NCBI RefSeq assembly: GCF_001956295.1
Contig: NZ_MRTD01000007.1
Span: 186,001-250,000 of the forward strand
Source: Paenibacillus sp. FSL A5-0031
GTDB taxonomy: Bacteria; Bacillota; Bacilli; Paenibacillales; Paenibacillaceae
Length of the DNA stretch: 64,000 nt
Reading direction: 5' to 3'
A program made the translations under genes and the position numbers. Every line of letters begins with the position of its first letter. Positions within the stretch are counted from its first letter, which is position 1. The notes under the pieces are model-generated. The model saw only the letters and a list, made by a program, of their open reading frames with translations, was not told the origin of the DNA and did not search any database. Positions 7,153 through 16,128 of this stretch are shown one piece after another.

Positions 7153-8877
7153 ATGATCAACTTACATCAAGAACGAATTCCAGCGACTGCGCAAAATTCG
7201 AACTTACCGAATTATGAAGAAGCGATTAATTCCTTTGAATGGAGTCAAATCGAAAGTCAATTTAGCTGGTACACAACTGGAAAAGTAAATATGGCGTATG
7301 AGGCCATTGACCGTCATGTCGAGCAAGGAAAAGGCGATAAAATCGCCCTTTACTATAGCGATAGCGAGCGGGATGAATCCTACACCTTCGAACAACTGAG
7401 CAAACAATCCAATCGTTTTGCAAACGTCTTGCGCAAGCTTGGCATATCCAAAGGCGAGCGTGTCTTCATCTTTATGCCGAGAACACCGGAGCTTTATTTT
7501 AGCGCGCTTGGTGCTTTGAAGGTCGGCGCGGTTGTTGGACCGTTATTCGAAGCATTCATGGAGACAGCGGTAAAGGACAGACTTTTGGATAGCGAAGCTA
7601 CAGCTATTATTACAACGCCTGCTCTTCTCAAAAGAATTAAGAGAGATGAGCTGCCGAATTTAAAGCATGTAATCGTATTCGGCAAGGATTTAGCAAAGGA
7701 AGAGAACATTGTTGATTTTGCAGAAGAGATGGCTGCAGCGTCCGACGAGGCTGAAATTGAATGGCTGGAGCGCGAGGATGGTCTCATTTTGCATTATACT
7801 TCCGGCTCAACCGGCAAGCCAAAAGGTGTCTACCATGTACAAAATGCGATGATTCAGCATATGTATACGGGTCAAATAGTACTTGATTTGAAAGAAAATG
7901 ATATATATTGGTGCACTGCAGATCCAGGCTGGGTTACTGGCACTTCTTATGGCATCTTTGCACCGTGGCTTAACGGCGCTACAAACGTCATACGAGGCGG
8001 ACGCTTTAGTCCAAGCGATTGGTATAGCGTTATTCAGAAATACGGCGTTACGGTATGGTATAGCGCGCCTACGGCATTCCGTATGTTAATGGGTGCAGGT
8101 GACGAAATATCACAGCAGTTTGATCTTACAAGCTTGCGGCATGTTCTAAGCGTAGGCGAGCCGCTTAACCCAGAGGTCGTAAGATGGGGAATGAAGGTTT
8201 ACGGCCAACGCATTCATGATACATGGTGGATGACGGAGACAGGCGGCCAATTGATTTGCAACTATCCAAGTATGGATATTAAGCCAGGATCGATGGGCAA
8301 GCCGTTGCCAGGCGTGAAAGCTGCTATTATCGATGATAGCGGCAATGAGGTGCCACCATATCGTATGGGTAATTTAGCAATACATGTGCCTTGGCCATCC
8401 ATGATGCGCAAGGTATGGAATAATCCTTCTAAATATGAAGAATATTTTTATCTTAAAGGCTGGTATATTTCTGGAGATTCCGCCTATATGGACGAAGATG
8501 GCTACTTCTGGTTCCAAGGCCGTATCGATGATGTAATCAATACAGCAGGCGAGAGAGTAGGCCCGTTTGAGGTTGAGAGCAAGCTGGTTGAGCATCCGGC
8601 TGTAGCAGAAGCGGGGGTCATTGGTAAACCAGATCCGATGCGCGGAGAAATCATTAAAGCTTTTATTGCGCTCCGTGAAGGCTATGTGGCCTCGGACGAA
8701 TTAAAGCTTGAGATTTCACAATTCGTAAAAGTAGGCTTATCCGCCCATGCGGCACCAAGAGAAATTGAGTTTAAGGATAAGCTTCCCAAAACACGAAGCG
8801 GTAAAATTATGCGTCGAGTGCTGAAAGCATGGGAACTGAACCTGCCAACAGGCGATTTGTCCACAATTGAAGACTAA
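7153..8877 (+). CDS. acsA: Acetyl-CoA synthetase (AMP-forming)
   Basis: Activates acetate to acetyl-CoA via acetyl-AMP. The 574-residue length equals that of B. subtilis AcsA. The adenylate-forming signature YTSGSTGKPKG is near residue 215. WWMTETGGQ follows mid-protein, then GDSAYMDEDGYFWFQGRIDD with the hinge Asp, and the C-terminal PKTRSGKIMRR carries the lysine that AcuA acetylates. The start is preceded by GGGAGAGTGATAGT. Neighbours acuA and acuC on the other strand form the acetylation/deacetylation switch, and a cre site precedes the gene. A strong terminator follows. Confidence 0.95.
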   Translation: MINLHQERIPATAQNSNLPNYEEAINSFEWSQIESQFSWYTTGKVNMAYEAIDRHVEQGKGDKIALYYSDSERDESYTFEQLSKQSNRFANVLRKLGISKGERVFIFMPRTPELYFSALGALKVGAVVGPLFEAFMETAVKDRLLDSEATAIITTPALLKRIKRDELPNLKHVIVFGKDLAKEENIVDFAEEMAAASDEAEIEWLEREDGLILHYTSGSTGKPKGVYHVQNAMIQHMYTGQIVLDLKENDIYWCTADPGWVTGTSYGIFAPWLNGATNVIRGGRFSPSDWYSVIQKYGVTVWYSAPTAFRMLMGAGDEISQQFDLTSLRHVLSVGEPLNPEVVRWGMKVYGQRIHDTWWMTETGGQLICNYPSMDIKPGSMGKPLPGVKAAIIDDSGNEVPPYRMGNLAIHVPWPSMMRKVWNNPSKYEEYFYLKGWYISGDSAYMDEDGYFWFQGRIDDVINTAGERVGPFEVESKLVEHPAVAEAGVIGKPDPMRGEIIKAFIALREGYVASDELKLEISQFVKVGLSAHAAPREIEFKDKLPKTRSGKIMRRVLKAWELNLPTGDLSTIED

Positions 8878-8887
8878 TCAAAACATG

Positions 8888-8937
8888 AAAAAGAGGATGG
8901 CTCCTGATCAGATCAGGGGCTATCCTCTTTTTAGTTT
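8888..8937. terminator. Bidirectional terminator after acsA
   Basis: AAAAAGAGGATGGCTCCTGATC pairs with GATCAGGGGCTATCCTCTTTTT (one mismatch), a long stem with T and A runs on either side. It serves acsA and the convergent VOC gene. Confidence 0.9.
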
Positions 8938-8953
8938 TTTATTCGAGCATTCA

Positions 8954-9337
8954 TTAACGCTGAAATAACTCGATTCGCTCACCGTCAGGTCCACTTACAA
9001 AAAAGTACTGGTATCCGTTCGGCAGTACAGTGATGCCTTCATCGATAAAGGTCACTTCAAGCTGCTTTAAACGTTCAAATTCCGCATGGACATCCGTTAC
9101 TGTCACTGCAAAATGATGCACCTTGCCTTCACTTGGAAGGTTGTCATTATAACCTTGAATTAATTCTAATTCGGTTTCGTCGGAACCGCCAAATCCAAGA
9201 AAGGCAAGCTCAATAATTCCATTCGTATGAGGCGTTCTTCCTTTAAGCTCAAAGCCAATAATTTCAGTATAAAAAGAAATAGAAGCATCAATATCTTTTA
9301 CCATAACGCCAACATGATCAATACGTCTTTTAGTCAT
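8954..9337 (-). CDS. VOC-family protein (glyoxalase I / bleomycin-resistance fold)
   Basis: A 127-residue single-domain vicinal-oxygen-chelate protein. It starts RRIDHVGVMVKDIDASISFY, where the His and the FYTEIIGFEL strand are typical. ETELELIQGY supplies a metal-binding Glu, VHHFAVTVTDV the second His and GERIELFQR the last Glu, so the metal ligands of a glyoxalase-I-like enzyme appear complete. It could be a lactoylglutathione lyase-like or methylmalonyl-CoA epimerase-like enzyme; sequence alone does not decide. Single gene, convergent with acsA. Confidence 0.8.
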   Translation of the reverse strand: MTKRRIDHVGVMVKDIDASISFYTEIIGFELKGRTPHTNGIIELAFLGFGGSDETELELIQGYNDNLPSEGKVHHFAVTVTDVHAEFERLKQLEVTFIDEGITVLPNGYQYFFVSGPDGERIELFQR

Positions 9338-9479
9338 TGTTTTTATTTCCTTCCTAATTGGGAATATGGAATTTTATCGCAATAATGAATGCTTTTTATC
9401 ATAAGGAGATGGAAAACAGTTGTCAAGTCATAATTGTCGAGTGGTAGTTAAGCAGCTGGTTCATTTTGAAAAAAATGGG

Positions 9480-9507
9480 TTGACTTTCATGCAGACACCA
9501 TTATAAT
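9480..9507 (+). promoter_or_regulatory. Sigma-A-type promoter of the aldo/keto reductase gene
   Basis: TTGACT, a 16-base spacer and TATAAT, about 50 bases before the coding start. Confidence 0.75.
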
Positions 9508-9558
9508 TATGTTAGTTCCAAGTAATCGGGTAGGAATAATTAAGTAAAGGAGGTTCGC

Positions 9559-10521
9559 TTGTTGGATAAGAGAAAATTAGGCAATAGCGAGCTTTATCCA
9601 TCCATTATCGGGTTCGGAGCTTGGGCTGCTGGGAAAGCAGGCTGGGGAGAAGTCGATGATAACGAGATTGAGGCTGTCATTCGTCGTGCATATGAGCAGG
9701 GGATCACCTTCTATGACACCGCTCCATCCTATGGGCTGGGACATTCCGAGAAAGTGCTTGGTAAAGTGCTGCAGCCAGTAAGGGAGCATGTCATTATCGC
9801 AACAAAAGCTGGCCTCATCTGGAACGATCAAGGGCAGTTTAGTATAAATGTATCCAAAGCAAATATAATTCGTGAGGTAGAGGAGAGCCTGCGGCGATTA
9901 AATACGGACTATATTGATTTGTATCAAGTTCATTTTCCCGATCCCAGCGGCAAAACACCGATTGAAGAGACGTTTGAAACGTTAAATCAACTCGTCGTTG
10001 AAGGGAAAATTAGGAATATCGGCGTTTCAAACTTTAACGTTCAGCAATTAGTTGCAGCACAGTCCGTTAGCAATATTGTATCTTTGCAGCTGCCATATAA
10101 CTTGTTCCAGCGCGATGTTGAACATGCAGCGTTACCCTATGCGAAGCAGCAAAAAATCGGTTTTATTCCTTATAGTCCGCTAGCTCAGGGGTTGTTGACG
10201 GGGAAATTTAATTATTTGACGAGGCTGCCCAAAACGGATGTTCGCGCGCAGCTTAATCCATTATTTTCGGATAAACAATTTATAAAAAACATTGTCATCA
10301 TCGAAACCTTTACTGGAATTGCTAGAGCCATCGAGAAACCGTTAAGCCAGGTAGCTATCAACTGGTTAGTGTATAAGCAGGAAATAACGAGTGTGATCGC
10401 TGGTGCGAAGACGGTTAAGCAACTGGAGGAAAATACGGCTGCAACCAAGTGGCGTCTATCCAGAGAAGATTATGAGCAAATAAGCCGTTTGTTTGAAACG
10501 GATTCATCTTATGTCATTTAA
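9559..10521 (+). CDS. Aldo/keto reductase
   Basis: NAD(P)H-dependent oxidoreductase with a TIM-barrel fold, acting on unknown carbonyls. The catalytic tetrad is visible: Asp and Tyr in FYDTAPSYGLGHSEKVLG, Lys in IATKAG and His in YQVHFPD. GVSNFNVQQL and the late IPYSPLAQGLLTGK are typical of the AKR class related to B. subtilis YhdN/IolS. Two TTG codons in a row (9559, 9562) follow AAAGGAGGT; either may be the start. A single-gene unit with its own promoter and terminator. Confidence 0.88.
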   Translation: MLDKRKLGNSELYPSIIGFGAWAAGKAGWGEVDDNEIEAVIRRAYEQGITFYDTAPSYGLGHSEKVLGKVLQPVREHVIIATKAGLIWNDQGQFSINVSKANIIREVEESLRRLNTDYIDLYQVHFPDPSGKTPIEETFETLNQLVVEGKIRNIGVSNFNVQQLVAAQSVSNIVSLQLPYNLFQRDVEHAALPYAKQQKIGFIPYSPLAQGLLTGKFNYLTRLPKTDVRAQLNPLFSDKQFIKNIVIIETFTGIARAIEKPLSQVAINWLVYKQEITSVIAGAKTVKQLEENTAATKWRLSREDYEQISRLFETDSSYVI

Positions 10522-10574
10522 TAATAAATAGAATGCTTCTCTTATATTTATTTTCTAAATAGTAAATTCCCAAA

Positions 10575-10615
10575 AGAAAAGGCAGCAGCCTCGTGAGAGG
10601 CTGCTGCCTATTTCG
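10575..10615. terminator. Bidirectional terminator between aldo/keto reductase and PBP genes
   Basis: GGCAGCAGCCTC and GAGGCTGCTGCC form a perfect 12-bp stem with a GTGA loop. It is preceded by an A-rich run (serving the minus strand) and followed by a T-rich run. Confidence 0.88.
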
Positions 10616-10628
10616 TTTTCTGTGACCT

Positions 10629-13600
10629 CTAGCTGATCGTTTGCTTGGAGGAGGGTGATGACTCGCCTTTCGCGTTTTCAGAGGTTATATAGAAGGAACC
10701 TGTGATAAGCGGCGCAACATACTCAAAGCTTGTTTCCAAGGTTGATCCGATCTTGGAATATTGACCATCGTTGTTTGCACTATAGTAAATATTATATTGC
10801 GTCACTTGGTCTGACACACTGTTAGCCGCCCAAGTTAATCGTACGCTTAGATCTGTTTTCGCAGCCTGCAAGCCAGTAGGAGTGGAAGGTGCTGTTGTTG
10901 TGCCAGAACCATTTCCACTTCCATTCCCGCTTGAGTTGTCTCCGCCTGTTGTCGGTGGAGGGGTACTCGGTGTGCTTCCATATTGTACTATTTGACTAGG
11001 TGCTGACTCTTTGCCGACGACATCAACCGCTGTTACGTAATAAGTGTAGTTTTGAGCATTGGATGCATACACCTTCATACGTTTGTCTGCACCGACAACA
11101 ATGGATTCACCTTGCTTCTCATAAGGCCCTTGATTAACCGAACGGTACACACGGTAACCAACGACATCAGCAGCAGTACTATCATTAAATGTCAATATGA
11201 GCACGCCATCCGACGATTGCAGCTTAACACTTGCCGGAGGCGGTGGAGCTGCTCCATCATCAACGCGAGGGTCTTTTTTAGACGGCGCGTTGTTTTCTGC
11301 ATCCGCAGGAAGGTAAATATCAAGTGGACGACGACTGCTTGCCGGAAGTTTCTCCTGCGCTGCCTTAATTTCATCCATAAGAACATCCAGCGGTTTTTTA
11401 CGCTTAATAACGATTTGTTCCTTAATCATATCGCTAGGAGTAGCTGGGTTCGGAACATAGTTAACGCCATTGAAGGAAATATAAGCCATCTTCACGAGCG
11501 CGTCATCTGTTTTCTTAGGAATATCCTTCTTGTTAAACCAGTCAGTAACAAGCATGCCTGCTTGCTTCGTTAATTGACTTGGAAGCAATCCGCTAGCGCT
11601 CGACACCGTAGCTTTGACAATGCCGGATGGACGTTCAAATTCTTTGGTGACAAATACTTCCGGCTTCTTCTCAGCCATCTTATTCATAATGAGTGCCCAG
11701 ATGGAACGAGCACGCGTTTTGCCGACCTCGGATAGGGAGTTGACCTGTTCCTCATAACCGGCCCACACGCCTAGCGTAATATCTGGCGAGAAGCCCATAA
11801 ACCACACGTCACCGTAGCTTTGTGTGGAGCCTGTTTTACCGGCAATAGGAATTTCACCGTACTTATCGAATTGTGATTTCAATTTGTTGGCAGAACCGCT
11901 TTTGCTTGAAATAACAGTCGACAGCATATCCGTCATCAAGAAGGCACTCTGCTCGGAGAACACTCGTTTTGGTTCCTGCTTGTGTTCATATACAATTTTT
12001 CCGTTTGCATCTGTAATTTTTTGAATCATATAAGCATCATTGAAAACGCCTTTGTTCGGAATCGAGCCGTATGCATTCGTAAGCTCTTCAACCGATACGC
12101 CGATGCTTAGACCGCCAATTACACCGGTTTGTGCATAAGCATCTTGCGGCTGCAGCGTTGTAATGCCTAGTTTTTTAACGAACTCCCAAGCATTTTCAAT
12201 TTTGACTTCCTCATTGAAAATTTTCAAAGCAGGCAAGTTCAAGGAACGGTTTAATGCCTCACGCGCCGTTACTAGACCCGCGAACTTACGGTTTACGTTC
12301 ATTGGGATATGGAAACCCTTTTGGCCATCTTTCAGGACAATTGGAGCATCGTCAATTATGCTCGCGGGCTGAATGATACCCATTTCAATAGCTGGAAGGT
12401 ATGCCGCCAATGTTTTCATCGTTGATCCTGGCTGCCTTGTCATCTGAGTGGCATAGTTTAATTGCTCCTCATAGAAGTCTCGGCCTTCAAGCATCCCCAC
12501 GATAGCGCCAGTTTTGTGATCGAGCATGATCGCAGCAATCTGCTCCAGCCCTTTTTTCTCGCTGTATGGCGTGAAATTCTCATCATTAGTGCCAATCTCA
12601 CGCATGAGCTGGTAGACATCCTTGTCGATGGTTGTATAGACATGGTAGCCGCCGCGCAGCAAATGATCGCGTGCTTCCTCAATAAGCGGAGCATTTTCTT
12701 TTTTGCGAAGGTCTGCTTTTGTTAGAGTAGAATCCTGCGCCATGAGCATAATTTCCGCTGCTTGACGTTCTGCTTCAAGCATGAGATAAGGATAGGTTGT
12801 ATAAGCTTTTTCTTTTGGCTTAGCCAGCGTTTTCCTAATATCGAATTTGGACGCTTCGTCGTACTCTTGCTGAGTAATCCGCCCAGTCTCGAACATCCGC
12901 TTCAACACTGTTTTTTGACGTCCAAGCGCGAGTTCAAAGCCCGCCTCATTGAATTGACCTTTACCTGTGAACGCTGTATAGGCAGAAGGCCTTTGCGGTA
13001 GACCTGCCAAATAGGCAGACTGCGCGATATTCAGCTGGTTTAGATCCGAAATATCAAATATCCCTTTGGCAGCTGCTTTAATGCCGAACAAATTGTACCC
13101 GCTGGAACCATTTCCGAACGGAACCTTATTCAAATAAGCTGCTAAAATTTCTTCTTTCGTTAAATAACGTTCCATGCGCAGCGATAAAAATATTTCTTTA
13201 ATTTTACGGCTATCTGTTTTGTCCAAACTTAGAAATACACGTCGCGCAAGCTGCTGAGTAAGCGTACTTCCGCCCGTTTGCGTATCTTCATTTAGAAGCT
13301 TTTGCTTTACTGCACGTCCAAGGCCGTTAATGTCTACGCCATGATGCTCCAAAAAGTTATTGTCCTCAATGCCAAGTACGGCAGTAATAACCTGCGGCGG
13401 TAAATCATCATATGTAATAATCATTCGGTCCTCTGACGTTCTTAGCTGTCCGACAAGTGAATCATCATTGAAGTAAACAAATCCAGTGATGGCATTTTCG
13501 CCGATCTTCTCTACAATAACGGATCGAGGCCTTACGGTTTCGTCTTTCACAAGCGCGGCCACATAACCAGTTACTGCTCCACCGGCAAGCAATCCGATGA

Positions 13601-13703
13601 AGATTCCGAAATATACCATCCATTTAGCTGTTATAAAAGTTACGATTCCAAATGTACGCCATTTGCTTCTTTTGTTTGGCGCAGGTTGACGATCTTCTTG
13701 CAT
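10629..13703 (-). CDS. Class A penicillin-binding protein with C-terminal fibronectin type III modules
   Basis: Bifunctional peptidoglycan glycosyltransferase/transpeptidase, about 1024 aa. A cytoplasmic tail and one membrane helix (around residues 18-45) are followed by a GT51 domain with EDNNFLEHHGVD (catalytic Glu) and GGSTLTQQLARR. The transpeptidase domain has STMK (nucleophile Ser), SLN and KTGST. About 250 further residues follow: a PASTA-like or linker region, then two fibronectin type III-like modules separated by a Gly/Ser/Thr linker (GGDNSSGNGSGNGSG). The ATG at 13703 is chosen over 13730 because GGAGGAGG lies just upstream of it. It resembles the PBP1A group. Extracytoplasmic; probably a major cell-wall synthase. 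Confidence 0.92.
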   Translation of the reverse strand: MQEDRQPAPNKRSKWRTFGIVTFITAKWMVYFGIFIGLLAGGAVTGYVAALVKDETVRPRSVIVEKIGENAITGFVYFNDDSLVGQLRTSEDRMIITYDDLPPQVITAVLGIEDNNFLEHHGVDINGLGRAVKQKLLNEDTQTGGSTLTQQLARRVFLSLDKTDSRKIKEIFLSLRMERYLTKEEILAAYLNKVPFGNGSSGYNLFGIKAAAKGIFDISDLNQLNIAQSAYLAGLPQRPSAYTAFTGKGQFNEAGFELALGRQKTVLKRMFETGRITQQEYDEASKFDIRKTLAKPKEKAYTTYPYLMLEAERQAAEIMLMAQDSTLTKADLRKKENAPLIEEARDHLLRGGYHVYTTIDKDVYQLMREIGTNDENFTPYSEKKGLEQIAAIMLDHKTGAIVGMLEGRDFYEEQLNYATQMTRQPGSTMKTLAAYLPAIEMGIIQPASIIDDAPIVLKDGQKGFHIPMNVNRKFAGLVTAREALNRSLNLPALKIFNEEVKIENAWEFVKKLGITTLQPQDAYAQTGVIGGLSIGVSVEELTNAYGSIPNKGVFNDAYMIQKITDANGKIVYEHKQEPKRVFSEQSAFLMTDMLSTVISSKSGSANKLKSQFDKYGEIPIAGKTGSTQSYGDVWFMGFSPDITLGVWAGYEEQVNSLSEVGKTRARSIWALIMNKMAEKKPEVFVTKEFERPSGIVKATVSSASGLLPSQLTKQAGMLVTDWFNKKDIPKKTDDALVKMAYISFNGVNYVPNPATPSDMIKEQIVIKRKKPLDVLMDEIKAAQEKLPASSRRPLDIYLPADAENNAPSKKDPRVDDGAAPPPPASVKLQSSDGVLILTFNDSTAADVVGYRVYRSVNQGPYEKQGESIVVGADKRMKVYASNAQNYTYYVTAVDVVGKESAPSQIVQYGSTPSTPPPTTGGDNSSGNGSGNGSGTTTAPSTPTGLQAAKTDLSVRLTWAANSVSDQVTQYNIYYSANNDGQYSKIGSTLETSFEYVAPLITGSFYITSENAKGESSPSSKQTIS

Positions 13704-13734
13704 TTCTATGACTCCTCCTCCAAATAGCACACCT

Positions 13735-13743
13735 ATTATAACA
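13735..13743 (-). promoter_or_regulatory. Probable promoter of the PBP gene (extended -10)
   Basis: On the minus strand, TGTTATAAT lies about 32 bases before the coding start. It is an extended -10 with no clear -35. Confidence 0.45.
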
Positions 13744-13776
13744 TAAATCGCTAAAGTAACGCATTCTTTCCTTGCA

Positions 13777-13805
13777 TTGACTTCACAGCATGGCTATGGT
13801 ATAAA
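13777..13805 (+). promoter_or_regulatory. Sigma-A promoter of the tyrS T-box transcript
   Basis: TTGACT, a 17-base spacer and TATAAA. Transcription would start near 13812, just before the T-box leader. Confidence 0.75.
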
Positions 13806-13839
13806 TTCAATAATGTTTTATCTAATCAATGCTTTGAAG

Positions 13840-14150
13840 GGCATGAGTAGACAGCGAATCGTACTTTCAGAGAGCCGGTGGGTGGTGGAAACCGGTATGC
13901 GCCGCTTGTTGAATTACCGCCTGGAGCTAAGTGAAGGAACCGTATACTGACAATCCTCTGCACATTTTGGCAAAAAAGCCTGTGGGGCAGTCGAATCAGC
14001 CGTAGTAGTTCACTTCGGAGCCCGTCTCCGTTATCAACAACGAAGTGAGAGTACCTCTTTTTTATGTAAAAAAAGGCAGGAGTACTCTAACGAGGGTGGT
14101 ACCGCGAGCTAATCCTTCTCGTCCCTTGGGGCTGGAAGGATTTTTTATGT
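13840..14150 (+). promoter_or_regulatory. T-box leader controlling tyrS
   Basis: A tRNA-sensing transcription attenuator. The T-box core GGTGGTACCGCG is at 14095-14106. It is followed by the terminator hairpin AATCCTT ... AAGGATT and a T run (14111-14148). The stem I region has the AGAGAG motif (13869-13875), and a candidate specifier TAC (Tyr) lies in GAATTACCGCC at 13915-13917. Uncharged tRNA-Tyr would stabilise the antiterminator and allow tyrS expression. The T-box call is certain; the exact specifier position is inferred. Confidence 0.95.
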
Positions 14151-14183
14151 CTATATAGACGCATACAAAGGAGGAAAAGTTCT

Positions 14184-15440
14184 ATGGTGAAGTGGGAAAG
14201 TTTAAGTGGCGAGCAGAAAAGTGAGGTCGAGCGTCAGCTGGCTGTCATTCGCCGCGGTGTTGTGGAGATTGTACCAGAGGATGATTTGAAAAATAAAATA
14301 GCGAATGCTGTAGCAACAGGAAGGCCATTAAATGTAAAGCTAGGACTTGATCCTTCAGCGCCAGACATTCATATCGGCCATACGGTTGTTCTTCACAAGC
14401 TTCGTCAATTTCAGGAACTCGGTCATCAGATTCAGCTGATTATCGGTGATTTTACAGGCAGAATCGGCGATCCAACGGGCAAATCGGAAACGAGGAAGCA
14501 ATTGACGGAAGAAGATGTGAAGCGGAATGCGGAAACATACCAAAAACAAATTTACAAAATATTAGATCCACAGCAAACAAAGCTCTACTACAACTCGGAA
14601 TGGCTTGCACTGCTTAACTTTGCGGATGTTGTAAATCTAGCCGGGAAAGTAACGGTTGCACGCATGATGGAGCGTGATGATTTTACAAAGCGGTACACGA
14701 GCGGCTTGCCGATCAGCATTCATGAATTTTTCTACCCGCTGATGCAAGGATACGATTCCATAGCTCTTGATTCCGATGTGGAGCTAGGAGGCACGGATCA
14801 GACATTTAACCTGTTAATGGGCAGAACCTTGCAGAAGGAATATAATAAACCGGGCCAAATCGTTATTACGACTCCTTTGATCGAAGGGTTGGACGGCGTA
14901 AATAAAATGAGCAAAAGCTTGGGCAATTACATCGGTATAGATGAAGAGCCAAACCAAATCTACGGCAAATCGATGTCGATTCCAGATAGGCTTATGCTCA
15001 AATATTACGAGCTTTCTACCGATTTAAGCAACGAGGAGCTTGCGGCATTGAAAGGTGGACTGGCAGATGGTTCTGTGCATCCTCGTGATGCGAAGATGCA
15101 GCTTGCAGCGACATTTGTACGAATGTACCATAGCGAAGAGGCAGCGAAAGCGGCAGAAAATCATTTTATTACCGTATTTCAACAGCGTGCGCTGCCTGAT
15201 GATATCGAAGAGGTATCGATTACTGCGGAACAATTGGAAGATGGCCAAATTCGTATCGTGAAGCTGCTCACTATGCTTGACTTGCTGCCAACGAGCAGTG
15301 AAGCGAGAAGAAGCGTTCAGCAAGGGGCTGTACGTCTAAATGAAGAGAAGATAACTGATATTAACGCGGATATTTCTCCTAAGGATGGCGACGTGCTTCA
15401 AGTTGGAAAACGTAAATTTATAAAAATTAAATTAACATAA
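14184..15440 (+). CDS. tyrS: Tyrosyl-tRNA synthetase (TyrZ-type)
   Basis: Charges tRNA-Tyr. The class I signatures are DPSAPDIHIGH (HIGH) and NKMSKSLGN (KMSKS), followed by a C-terminal S4-like RNA-binding domain (EARRSVQQGAVRLNEEKI). With KMSKS and the PDIHIGH context, the protein resembles B. subtilis TyrZ more than TyrS, whose signature is KFGKT. It nevertheless occupies the tyrS locus beside rpsD and has its own T-box. Length 418 aa. AAAGGAGG precedes the start. Confidence 0.95.
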   Translation: MVKWESLSGEQKSEVERQLAVIRRGVVEIVPEDDLKNKIANAVATGRPLNVKLGLDPSAPDIHIGHTVVLHKLRQFQELGHQIQLIIGDFTGRIGDPTGKSETRKQLTEEDVKRNAETYQKQIYKILDPQQTKLYYNSEWLALLNFADVVNLAGKVTVARMMERDDFTKRYTSGLPISIHEFFYPLMQGYDSIALDSDVELGGTDQTFNLLMGRTLQKEYNKPGQIVITTPLIEGLDGVNKMSKSLGNYIGIDEEPNQIYGKSMSIPDRLMLKYYELSTDLSNEELAALKGGLADGSVHPRDAKMQLAATFVRMYHSEEAAKAAENHFITVFQQRALPDDIEEVSITAEQLEDGQIRIVKLLTMLDLLPTSSEARRSVQQGAVRLNEEKITDINADISPKDGDVLQVGKRKFIKIKLT

Positions 15441-15453
15441 TTGGTATATTAGA

Positions 15454-15492
15454 GCTTGTTGAAATGATAAAATTCAACAAGTTCTATTTTTT
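15454..15492 (+). terminator. Terminator after tyrS
   Basis: AGAGCTTGTTGAA and TTCAACAAGTTCT form a stem around a 9-base loop, followed by ATTTTTTT. Confidence 0.85.
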
Positions 15493-15571
15493 TAGAAACA
15501 AAAGAGCGTTTTCAACGTATTAAATAACGGAAGCATTAACAGGTTATGGATACTAAGGGAGGAGGAGAGAG

Positions 15572-16102
15572 TTGGAGACGCTATTTATGTCTTGTCTAGT
15601 CGGAGGAATCCTTTATGCGCTCGTAAGTATTATTTTTGGGGATTTGATCGGGCAAGCACTCGATGGAGCACTCGATTTTTTATCCTTAGATGGTCATTCA
15701 TGGCTGTCGCCGACTGCGCTAGTAGGCGGGATAACCACTTTTGGCGGAGCAGGGATCCTACTCGGACGCTATACTGCCTTTAGTTCAACAGCCATCGTGA
15801 TGATTGCCTTATTCATCGCACTTACAGCTGCAGTAGCTGTTTTCTTTCTCTACATTAAGCCGATGGAGCAAAGCGAGAATTCGATCGCTTTTTCGCTTAA
15901 TGATTTGTCGGGCAAGCTCGGGGAGGTGCTGGTCCCCATTTCTGCGAAGGGTTATGGTGAAGTGATGGTTAAGGTGGGAGCTGGATTTACGAATCAAATT
16001 GCAGCTAGCTTCGAAGGCGTTGAAATTACAAGCGGCTCCAAGGTTGTCGTGGTTGAGGTAAGGGACAGCACTTTGTATGTATCGGAAGTAAATCTATCTT
16101 AA
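15572..16102 (+). CDS. yuaF: NfeD/YuaF-like membrane protein partner of flotillin
   Basis: A 176-residue protein with three to four membrane segments (around residues 1-30, 45-65 and 70-95). It ends in an NfeD-like OB-fold domain (GKLGEVLVPISAKGYGEVMVKVGAG ... SKVVVVEVRDSTLYVSEV). In B. subtilis, YuaF sits in front of the flotillin gene yuaG and works with it in membrane microdomains. The TTG start follows GGAGGAGG. The flotillin gene begins 26 bases downstream with its own GGGGGA site, so the pair is probably one operon. Confidence 0.85.
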   Translation: METLFMSCLVGGILYALVSIIFGDLIGQALDGALDFLSLDGHSWLSPTALVGGITTFGGAGILLGRYTAFSSTAIVMIALFIALTAAVAVFFLYIKPMEQSENSIAFSLNDLSGKLGEVLVPISAKGYGEVMVKVGAGFTNQIAASFEGVEITSGSKVVVVEVRDSTLYVSEVNLS

Positions 16103-16128
16103 TTGAAGCAGCATAAGGGGGAAATTCA

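Noticed and set aside
11052..11573. 173-codon plus-strand frame opposite the PBP gene
   Set aside because: It lies entirely inside well-supported minus-strand coding, has no Shine-Dalgarno and reads as low-quality protein.
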